In this document: positions 11,001-23,000 of the stretch, in pieces | Layout of the letters: every line of letters starts with the position of its first letter | Position numbering within the stretch: position 1 is the stretch's first letter | Source of the DNA: Ariolimax columbianus | Taxonomy: Eukaryota > Mollusca > Gastropoda > Stylommatophora > Arionidae | NCBI GenBank assembly: GCA_036924085.1 | Contig: JAVGWX010000019.1 | Coordinates: 14,642,696 to 14,706,695 of the forward strand | DNA: 64,000 bases | Reading direction: 5' to 3' | The notes under the pieces: model-generated | What the model was told of the DNA's origin: nothing | The model's input: only the letters and a program-made list of their open reading frames with translations | Database searches by the model: none | Translations under genes and position numbers: made by a program

Positions 11001-14000
11001 CAACGAGGAGGCAGACAGACTGGCAAAAGAAGGTGCAAGGCTACCACAAATAGATACCAGTATGACGTACGAAGAGTCAAAACGGCTTATCAAAGCCAGG
11101 TACATGTCCAAATGGGAAACCGAACATACTGGTTACACCAAAAACGATGCCTATTACCAGTTGAACCGAAGAGAGCAGGTCGTTGTCTTCAGACTTCGCA
11201 CTGGCCACAACAGACTGAGGTACCACCTCTTCAACAAATTGAAGATAGGGTGTACCGACGAATGCCCGTGCGGTACTGGTAAAATGACCACTGAACATCT
11301 GCTGCAGAACTGCCCGACATACGAGGATCAGAGAGAGCAGATGTGGCCATTGCCAGTGGAACTGCAAGACAAGCTCTATGGTAGTGGCGAGAGTCTCAGG
11401 ATGACCGCCGCTTTTTTCGAGAAAATAATGGTTACTGTCTGACTGTGTACGCAGAAGAAGAAGAAGAAGAGAGTGGTATCATGATTGCTTCTCTCCAGGT
11501 CTGTGGAACTGTACCTGATGTCCAACAAATGTTGAAGATCTGAAGCAGCTTTGTTTTTGCTGCTATTCCCAAGTTCTTGATTATCTCATTGGACACTCCA
11601 TCTGTTCCTGGTGACTTTTTCATTTTCAGTTTGGATATTGCAAACTCCATTTTTTGTATGTGATTGGCGTCTCCATTTCATCGGGTATGGCACGATCTCG
11701 TCCTGTATTTTGTCGTTCCTCACGAACACTTTGTTGTTTCTCTCTGTCTACTTCAATGTTGCTATCTTTTGCAAAAGAGTCCGCAAAGTAATCAGCGGCT
11801 TGTTTGCCTGTGAGGATGTTTCCATCTTTGTTTAATGTAATCTTTGTGTTTCTCTGTGCACCCTCATCATTAAGTTGTTTTACCAACTTCCACAGTTTCT
11901 TGGTATTCTTTTCAAAGTTCAGAGACTCTGTTTTCTCCCTCCAACTTCTTCTTCTAGCCTGCAACTTTTTCCTTTGAAATTTGGCCTTAGCATGTTGATA
12001 TTTTTGGTGGTGTTCTTGACATGGACTAATCTCTGCTTGCTTTCTAGATGTTTCTACATCGTTTTGCAGTTATTCTAATTCACTATTCCAGTATGGCCTA
12101 TGTTGTTTGCGGGCCCCTCTAGGTATTGTTTCATGGGCATGCATCTGCTGAAATTATTGACTACCTTATTTATTTCTGTTAAATTTAGGCTTTATCTGTC
12201 TCTGTTCGTTTTAGTTTTTAATCTTCCTCTGTTCATTTTAGGCTTTATCTTCCTCTTTTCATTTTTGTATTTTTCTTCCTGTTTATTTTTGTTTTTGCCT
12301 TCCATACTTGATTTTTTTCTTTCTCTACCTTAGCTAATTTTTGCATTTGTCTTCCTCAGTTCATTTTTATTTTTTGCTTCTTAAGTCAATTTTTGTCTTT
12401 GTCTTCCTCCTTATTTAGAGAATCTTTACTTACATCAGTTTGTATATCCTTGTTTGTTGTTTCAATCTGAGCATTAATGGCCTGCTTTGTAAAATCAAAT
12501 TTTACTTTTGCTTTTAACTTCTTATCATGTAATGTGTTCAAATAAATGTTTCTATCCACTCTTGGATTGTTATTCCATAAATTTGATGCCTTGCATGACA
12601 GGATCAAAAGGAAAGATTAGGAATTCAAAGTAAATGTAAAGAAATGACTTTTGGGATTGTTGTTTGGGAATGCTCACAATGAGTAGGTTACTCTTTTGTG
12701 TGCCCTGAAAAGGACGTTAAATGGCAGGTTGCAGTAGCTTTCCTAACATCCCGAGCGTGCTGATGAAGGTGAACCGGGGTCATCTAGGTGATTGTCCTAT
12801 GCTTGGTTTCATCTACGTGTCACTCACTATTACGGTGGTTACGTCAATTCCTCACTTCGTAAGCCAGACTGCCATGAAAACAGTCTGTTTCCAGGGAGGG
12901 CTACTTGGAAGCCGAGGTGAGGGTCTTGGCCAGTATGTTTTGTCCTTCTTTAAACATCGTTTTCAAGTATTCACTGTTGTCTTCGACACACTTTTGTCAC
13001 CATACACTGCCTGCATTCTGCATTGAATGTCAACTGGTCGACATCCTTCAGCTGTTTGAAACCGAATCACCGCTCGCTGATAAACTCTCGACGGACTCCG
13101 TATCCCACCCGCCATGTTTTCAACGGTCTGCTGAGGAAACTATAAGTTGGAGGATAATGAAATCTTGCAAACTTGACAGTTGGTATGCGCTGTTTACACC
13201 AGAAGGGACGTTATCAAGCGCATCGTACGTATGTTCACTTCTTGCAGTTTGGTCCGGTTTCATTTAAACACGCCTCGTATTTCATGTCCAAATTGGTTAC
13301 AACAGCATGAGACAGCACCTGTACACCAAATCCAAGACAGGCACCACCAGACTATATTATTGTGGCCTGTCAGACATGACAGTATCACTTGTACTTCAGG
13401 AATGTCCAAGAACGCAGATCTGAGAAGGATGTGGCCCATGTCCACTTTCCTCAAGGAGAAACTGTACAGTATTGAGACCCTAAGACTTTATTGAAGAATC
13501 TAGAGTCCCAGTCAAATGAGCAATAATAGTAGAAGAAGAACCCATTTCATTTTGGCTATTAGACTGGTGGCATCTCAACAACGCGGACACTCCAAAGAGA
13601 AATAACTGTGACAAAACTAAATGTCAGCAACAGGTGCATCTCCCCTTAAGATACTAGTGACTTACTGCTCCTTATCCCAACGAGCACCATCCAAGAAGAG
13701 ACCATAAATATAAGCACCATCACTAGGAGCCTTCTTCATTCGGTCATGTACCAGGACCTGTTGATATCAACAAAACATGATGTAATAAATGAAACAAGAC
13801 GATACCTATTCATTTTCAAATACTTCTTTGATGGAAAGAATGTATAAACATGTCTATATGATCAAATTATGACATAGATCATTCCACTATCTTTTGCAGT
13901 TTTTTTCACCAGAGTGAATGCTGGAGCATATAAATGGAGAGCTAAAAATAGAACCATTGCACACCTCTATAAAAGATCAAGCTAGTGCAACAGCAGATAA

Positions 14001-17000
14001 TGTCATAAGAAATGAAGTGTTAGAGTGACTTCACAAAAGTAAGTCTCAGCTTTGGGGAATGTGTGGCCAAGAGGATGTGAGCTTGGCTTACAAATCCAAC
14101 GTACAAGGTTGAAATCACATTATACTTAGTTGTCTGTGACCAGGCATGTAGTGGGTTCTTCATGGTATGATTGCTTCTCTCAGTTGACCCAGCTGTAGAT
14201 GAATACCTGATGAAGTTTGAGGAAAATTTCGAGCTGTTGCAGGAGCTATGGAGTTTGTTGTCAGCACTTTCATCAATGAAAGGGAAATTAGCACATATGG
14301 AGATGCCCAGGTGCAATGAAGTTGGTTTTATGAGTCATTTTCTATTTCTAAAGTCTCAGCTTTTTCTGAGGTAGGGGGGGGGGGGGGGTGACTAACTCCC
14401 TTCTTTGTTACCCTGTCTTTTCTAAGTCAGGTATACATTTACAGCTATGTAAACTGGAGCATTTCAATACTGGAGATCATATGAATCCAAGACCCTTTGC
14501 TATTAGAGACAAACATTCTAACTGCTCTGTCACTCAAACACTCACACTTTATACATGGCATAAAAAACACTAAAGAGGGTTGTGAATGATGCAAGCAACA
14601 TCATGAAATGAAAATGAAACAAGGTGCTACAAAAACTGGTACTCCGAGACCACATAAATACTTTAGCGCAGTTGTAGTCTTATGCTCCTACATTATAAAT
14701 TATTACTGACAAGCGTAGAGCATATACACTTTTGGTGCAGACTTCTTTCAAGAAGGCCAACTGCAGTTGTGACTTCTTGTTAATCTACTTATTTTTGTAA
14801 AAATGTATTCTTCTTCTTCTTCTTCATCGTACGCAGTCAGACATCAACCTTTATTTTTTCGAAAAAAGCAGCGGTCATCCTGAGGAAAAATGTATTCAAA
14901 ACAAATGTTGCTCATCACCAGTGATAATGGTGACAGTGTCAGGATAGAGAGATTTTTGTGAGTCGTCTAAGGTCTGACCTTGTGACTTGCACTTTAATTA
15001 GGTTTAAGTGAGAAAGATTTCATTGTCATCAAACAGTCTATTGTCCAGCGCTACCTTGGTCCAGTGCCAAGACATGGCTGTCAAGACTGGACAAAGCATA
15101 TGATGCAGATCTGTTTCCCCTCAGGTTTATTTCCAGCCACATGTCTTTGGTAGGAATTTAATTAATCAGGGGAGCTATCGCCTGAAACTTGCAGGACTTG
15201 AATACCCACTATTTCATGCTTTCGCTTATTTGTTTCTTGAGAGGTCAGTACCTAAATTCTCTGCAACTGTGGTCCCTGCTGGGCTAAAAGGATGGGCAAT
15301 GATACTTCACTGGCATGTTTAACAGGCAAGGAAGTATTTCTTCATAATTTTAAAACTAAGCAAGGCATATTATTCTCAGCTCTTGAACAAACACTCATCT
15401 GTTTGGATTCCAGGGAGTGAAGAATATGTCTACTGTAGCCTTCTGTGAATGTTGCAAGAGGCAACTAAAGATGGTTGTGCATTTGAGCTAGCAACCTCAT
15501 CATGTAAAACAAAATGCTACATAAACCACTACCGTAAAAAACCACAAAGATAGAGGTTTCCAATATTGTTGTTTGAAACTATTCGTTCTGAGTCAACTCT
15601 TAATTCTTCTTTGGAGCAGGTTACAGTGGCTCTTCCTATATCCTAAGGTGTACTTAAGAAGGTGGACCTGGGTCCTCCTGGCTGTAGTACAATGCAAAGC
15701 TTATCAGTAAGGTCACAACTATTGGGATTACGTGTTGATCCCCACCTCGTTGGCCAGACAGCTTATTTCCAGGAACATAAACGAGGACATGAGGTGGATA
15801 CTTCATCAGTATCTTTCATCTGACCATGATTAGTTTACGCACACAAGGCTTCCAATAAATTGCAGACTCTAGTGGAGATATGATACTTGATCAGTATCTT
15901 TCATCTGACCATGATTAGCTTACGCACACAAGGCTTCCAATAAATTGCAGACTCTAGTGGAGATATGATACTTGATCAGTATCTTTCATCTGACCATGAT
16001 TAGCTTACGCACACAAGGCTTCCAATAAATTGCAGACTCTAGTGGAGATATGATACTTGATCAGTATCTTTCATCTGACCATGATTAGCTTACGCACACA
16101 AGGCTTCCAATAAATTGCAGACTCTAGTGGAGATATGATACTTGATCAGTATCTTTCATCTGACCATGATTAGTTTACGCACACAAGGCTTCCAATAAAT
16201 TGCAGACTCTAGTGGAGATATGATACTTGATCAGTATCTTTCATCTGACCATGATTAGCTTACGCACACAAGGCTTCCAATAAATTGCAGACTCTAGTGG
16301 AGATATGATACTTGATCAGTATCTTTCATCTGACCATGATTAGCTTACGCACACAAGGCTTCCAATAAATTGCAGACTCTAGTGGAGATATGATACTTGA
16401 TCAGTATCTTTCATCTGACCATGATTAGCTTACGCACACAAGGCTTCCAATAAATTGCAGACTCTAGTGGAGATATGATACTTGATCAGTATCTTTCATC
16501 TGACCATGATTAGCTTACGCACACAAGGCTTCCAATAAATTGCAGACTCTAGTGGAGATATGATACTTGATCAGTATCTTTCATCTGACCATGATTAGCT
16601 TACGCACACAAGGCTTCCAATAAATTGCAGACTCTAGTGGAGATATGATACTTGATCAGTATCTTTCATCTGACCATGATTAGCTTACGCACACAAAGCT
16701 TCCAATAAATTGCAGACTCTAGTGGAGATATGATACTTGATCAGTATCTTTCATCTGACCATGATTAGTTTACGCACACAAGGCTTCCAATAAATTGCAG
16801 ACTCTAGTGGAGATATGATACTTGATCAGTATCTTTCATCTGACCATGATTAGCTTACGCACACAAGGCTTCCAATAAATTGCAGACTCTAGTGGAGATA
16901 TGATACTTGATCAGTATCTTTCATCTGACCATGATTAGCTTACGCACACAAGGCTTCCAATAAATTGCAGACTCTAGTGGAGATATGATACTTGATCAGT

Positions 17001-20000
17001 ATCTTTCATCTGACCATGATTAGCTTACGCACACAAAGCTTCCAATAAATTGCAGACTCTAGTGGAGATATGATACTTGATCAGTATCTTTCATCTGACC
17101 ATGATTAGTTTACGCACACAAGGCTTCCAATAAATTGCAGACTCTAGTGGAGATATGATACTTGATCAGTATCTTTCATCTGACCATGATTAGCTTACGC
17201 ACACAAGGCTTCCAATAAATTGCAGACTCTAGTGGAGATATGATACTTGATCAGTATCTTTCATCTGACCATGATTAGTTTACGCACACAAGGCTTCCAA
17301 TAAATTGCAGACTCTAGTGGAGATATGATACTTGATCAGTATCTTTCATCTGACCATGATTAGTTTACGCACACAAGGCTTCCAATAAATTGCAGACTCT
17401 AGTGGAGATATGATACTTGATCAGTATCTTTCATCTGACCATGATTAGCTTACGCACACAAGGCTTCCAATAAATTGCAGACTCTAGTGGAGATATGATA
17501 CTTGATCAGTATCTTTCATCTGACCATGATTAGCTTACGCACACAAGGCTTCCAATAAATTGCAGACTCTAGTGGAGATATGATACTTGATCAGTATCTT
17601 TCATCTGACCATGATTAGCTTACGCACACAAAGCTTCCAATAAATTGCAGACTCTAGTGGAGATATGATACTTGATCAGTATCTTTCATCTGACCATGAT
17701 TAGTTTACGCACACAAGGCTTCCAATAAATTGCAGACTCTAGTGGAGATATGATACTTGATCAGTATCTTTCATCTGACCATGATTAGCTTACGCACACA
17801 AGGCTTCCAATAAATTGCAGACTCTAGTGGAGATATGATACTTGATCAGTATCTTTCATCTGACCATGATTAGTTTACGCACACAAGGCTTCCAATAAAT
17901 TGCAGACTCTAGTGGAGATATGATACTTGATCAGTATCTTTCATCTGACCATGATTAGTTTACGCACACAAGGCTTCCAATAAATTGCAGACTCTAGTGG
18001 AGATATGATACTTGATCAGTATCTTTCATCTGACCATGATTAGCTTACGCACACAAGGCTTCCAATAAATTGCAGACTCTAGTGGAGATATGATACTTGA
18101 TCAGTATCTTTCATCTGACCATGATTAGCTTACGCACACAAGGCTTCCAATAAATTGCAGACTCTAGTGGAGATATGATACTTGATCAGTATCTTTCATC
18201 TGACCATGATTAGCTTACGCACACAAGGCTTCCAATAAATTGCAGACTCTAGTGGAGATATGATACTTGATCAGTATCTTTCATCTGACCATGATTAGTT
18301 TACGCACACAAGGCTTCCAATAAATTGCAGACTCTAGTGGAGATATGATACTTGATCAGTATCTTTCATCTGACCATGATTAGTTTACGCACACAAGGCT
18401 TCCAATAAATTGCAGACTCTAGTGGAGATATGATACTTGATCAGTATCTTTCATCTGACCATGATTAGCTTACGCACACAAGGCTTCCAATAAATTGCAG
18501 ACTCTAGTGGAGATATGATACTTGATCAGTATCTTTCATCTGACCATGATTAGCTTACGCACACAAGGCTTCCAATAAATTGCAGACTCTAGTGGAGATA
18601 TGATACTTGATCAGTATCTTTCATCTGACCATGATTAGCTTACGCACACAAGGCTTCCAATAAATTGCAGACTCTAGTGGAGATATGATACTTGATCAGT
18701 ATCTTTCATCTGACCATGATTAGCTTACGCACACAAGGCTTCCAATAAATTGCAGACTCTAGTGGAGATATGATACTTGATCAGTATCTTTCATCTGACC
18801 ATGATTAGCTTACGCACACAAGGCTTCCAATAAATTGCAGACTCTAGTGGAGATATGATACTTGATAAGAAGCAGAATTGGGGCAAGAATAAGAATTGAA
18901 CAAACCTCAAAATCAAATGCCAGTGTATCAATTGGGATAGTGTACTTCCTGGCAAAGTTCTGCATCACTCCTGTCAAAAATGCTTGAGTGAAGTAAAAGC
19001 CAGATACCCAGAAGTCATCTGGTTTGCCATTGTCATACCACAGCTAAAACAACGAGAGAGAGAGGTTTAAAACTATAAACTGGATCACTTATTACAAAAC
19101 AATGAAACAATATTAGCAAATACAGATAAGAGTAGCCCTATTGAAGAGATTGTACTATGTTGAAAATTTTTCTGAGTTTACCAAGTCTAAAACTTTACTA
19201 AGTCTAAACACTTTTTGAGTGTACTAAGTGTCAACTCTTTCTGAACTCCGGTTCCTTTTCATACTGACTTGTCTTCCAGGGGTGGAAATGAAGAGTGTTG
19301 AGACTGGGAATGGAACTTTGCACTTTTAACAAAACACGCTTAACTCATTCACTCCCACGAGCCGATACATTGGCTTCCAGTTTTTTCTAGAAAACCCAGA
19401 AGCCGATGCATTAGCTTTTGCTACTGTGTTCACAAAATCACATATTTTCCCTTTCCTAGTTCTCCTAAATGTTTTATTTTAGCTATTGGCGGAAGTCCAG
19501 ATTTTTTTTACTTATTTTATTCCGGAAGAGTTAGCCTGAGTTTCGTTGAAAAAATGTTCAGTTTCGTAACTTAGAAAATATAATTTTTTTTCGGAGAGCA
19601 ACTTTTAAGCTATCCCATGCACCTTCAGCCACACCAAATAGAGTTTTTTCAGTAAAAGCTCGGGAATAGATAGATTATATTATTGCTGATGATGAAGATA
19701 TCGATTGTTATGATAGCGCTGTTTCAATTTATTTATTTAGTCTTAGTTCTAAGTCCAGCGATGAAAGTAAAACTAATTCTACTGATGAAGGGGCGGTGCT
19801 CTCTTTTGTCCCAAGCAATGGTAATAACAGTTCACAAGTTCAGTTAAGGTTCAAGATCCTGCACAATCATTCTAGTGTATATAATATAAATGTGTGTATA
19901 TATATTTTGAATACAGCAGGAACATTCTTTCCATGTATGCGTAAATTGTAAACACTCACGCTGATGTTGATCGGGGCTTTTATTTTTTAGCACGTTTTCA

Positions 20001-23000
20001 ACTTCATGTGCCTTCAGTAAAATATAAATACTGTGAAAACCACTGCACCAAATTAGGTGCAACTTTCAGAACACCGTCCCTTGAAAATTACCGTCAATAG
20101 AAATTCATTATGTTATTTGTATATTGGTTTAGAGCTGAATAATGTATTGATGTATGTAACATTTTTGTTCATAATTTAAAAAAATAACAAATGATTATGC
20201 AATTTTAATCCATCAAACACAAATTTACACCTCCATTTGTAAAATATGTGTATCCCATGTATTCTAGACTCAATTGTGAACAGTTTGGTATATAATATGT
20301 GTTATTTCAGTGCACGTTTATTGAAGACAAATAGATCGCAACTAAGTGATGCTGTGTTTCAGTTTTACATAAGAAAAAAATTGTGTCCAGAGGTCTAAAA
20401 TATTTAGGAGGGAATGAGTTAAGTATATATATATATCAAAAACTCCCTATGGAGCATAAGGTCTTTAACAAACACATGCCATCTATCATGAACCATCTGA
20501 AGCTAGGTTTGTCCAAGTCTTGCCTGATGCTCTGATATTGGCATAAAGCTTCCTCCTGTAAGACTGTCTTGGTCTACCACTATTTCTCTTGCCCTGTGGA
20601 TTCCAGAACAGAGACCGTCTTGTAATGTTATCAACTGGTCTCCATAATGCGTGGTTTATCCAACGCCAGCAGCTTCTCTTTATTTCAAGTCCCATGGACA
20701 TATGTCCAGTTCTTTCCTACAGTTCTATATTAAAGACTCTATCATACTATTTTATTCCCCTCTTTTTGACACAGGCATCAATTGATGGAAGTTTGAACCT
20801 TTTGGAAAAAAATGTGGAAAAAAAAAAAGCCTTTGATTTGATCTATGCTGATTTTCAGTCTACATTGGTGGTCCAGCATCTACCTAACCCACATTATAAC
20901 GAGGTAAAATACACAGCCACATACAAACACAAGATACAGACAGGCAGGCAGGCAGGAAGCAGATAGGCAGGCCCGCACGCACGCACACACACACACACCC
21001 ACCCAAGCACGCACACGCACGCACGTACATGCACACACACATACAAACTCCTTATGAACTCCAGTGCATTTCTATAAGCACGAATAAATCTGAATTAGGT
21101 CATCCATATTTGCCAGTTTGGAATCCGCACAAAAATTCAATGTTCAAACCTGCAGAAATTTCAGCCTTTCTAAGAAATCAGTAATGTAACTGCCCAGTGG
21201 CTTGAGTGATGGGTATGACTGTTTAGTCCACATTGCCGGCTGTTTGCCTATGAGAAGGTTGCTAGCCAAAGCCTCCAGTTCTGCTGACATTACCACTAGA
21301 CCCTTGATAGCCTTCTGGATATTCTGCAGGCTGGACCGAATTACGGCCAAAAGTCTGTCAAATGGAATTAAGAATAAAATTGGGATGCATAAAGATCTTT
21401 TGAGAAAAAAACAATAGAAATAGTTTTTATGAAGTGTGTTAAGAGAGATGTTTTGAAATCAGGCATGCATTGAGCAGGATCTGAGAGGACAGAGCAGTGA
21501 GAAAGACCTGAAAAGACGGAGCAAGGATGTATATAGTGAGAAGACTACTGAAACTATCAGTATCCATACTCTGCCATTTTCCAGGAATGTTGATGCTTGA
21601 CAGAACAGAACAGATAATGTCAGAGATTAATTGATGCTTGACAGAACAGAATAGATAATGTCAGAGATTAATTTAGAAGGAACAGGAAAACAACTGGTGG
21701 AAGAAATAGATTAAAAGAATAGAAGAAATAGAGAAAACAAAGATCAACCCTAGAGAAAACAAAGATCAACCCTAGAGAAAACAAAGATCAACCCTAGAGA
21801 AAACAAAAGATCAACCATAGAGAAAACAAAGATCAACCCTAGAGAAAACAAAAGATCAACCATAGAGAAAACAAAGATCAACCCTAGAGAAAACAAAGAT
21901 CAACCCTAGAGAAAACAAAAGATCAACCATAGAGAAAACAAAGATCAACCCTAGAGAAAACAAAGATCAACCCTAGAGAAAACAAAAGATCAACCCTAGA
22001 GAAAACAAAGATCAACCCTAGAGAAAACAAAGATCAACCCTAGAGAAAACAAAAGATCAACCCTAGAGAAAACAAAAGATCAACCCTAGAGAAAACAAAG
22101 ATCAGCACTAGCGAAAACAAAGAACAGCCTTAGGGAAAACAAATATCAGAACTAGACAAAACAAAGATCAACCATATAGAGAACAAAGATCAACCCTAGA
22201 GAGAACAACGATCAACTCTAGAGAAAACAAGGATCAACCCTAGAGAAAACAAAGATCAGCACTAGAGAAAACAAAGACCAACCTAAGAAAAAAAACAAAG
22301 ATCAACCCTAACATTAGTTGTCATGGCTAGTATTCTTGTTGGTCAATTACCCCCAAAACGTCAATCCTTTGAACATTCCAGAACTTCAGATATTCTTTGA
22401 GACATGTTCAAATGAAATCAAATCACTGCTCGCTGGTCAACTCTGGACGGATTTCATATCACACCTGCCATGTTTTCAACGGTCTACTGAGGTAACTATG
22501 GGTCGGAGGAAAATGAAATTTTGCAAACATGACAGTTGGTATTCGCTGTTTTACATCAGAAGTGACGTCATCATGTGCATCGTATGTATGTTCACTTGGT
22601 GCAGTTAGGTCCGGTTTCATTTGAGCACGCCTCGTATATACCCAGAAATTTTGAATTGCCATCAGCCTGAGATCTATCCTTTTTGAAATAAAAAGACCAG
22701 TTCTAAAATGTCACAACCTTTCTGTATTTGCATATGTGTGTGTATATGTGCATGCATGCATGTATGTGCATGTATGCATCTGTCTGACTGCATGTGTGTG
22801 TGTGTGGGCATTCGGTAATGATAAAGTAAACTTTAACAAGTTTTTCAAAATACAGCCACCTACAAGAATTAATTAAAGAAAAGTCCAGATTAAATAAAAG
22901 GAAATATTTTTTTAGTCAGAGAGTGGTGAATGCTTGGAATGCATTGCCACAGGACATAATGGAGGCAAGGCCAATTAACTCTTAAATAAGAACAGTGTCA

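Noticed and set aside
10840..11442. Possible host RNase H gene
   Set aside because: RNase H plus C-terminal Cys/His motif, (GAA)n tail and target duplication show a LINE fragment.
8270..12425. CRISPR-like array in the T-rich repeats
   Set aside because: Repeats are head to tail without unique spacers, and the genome is eukaryotic.
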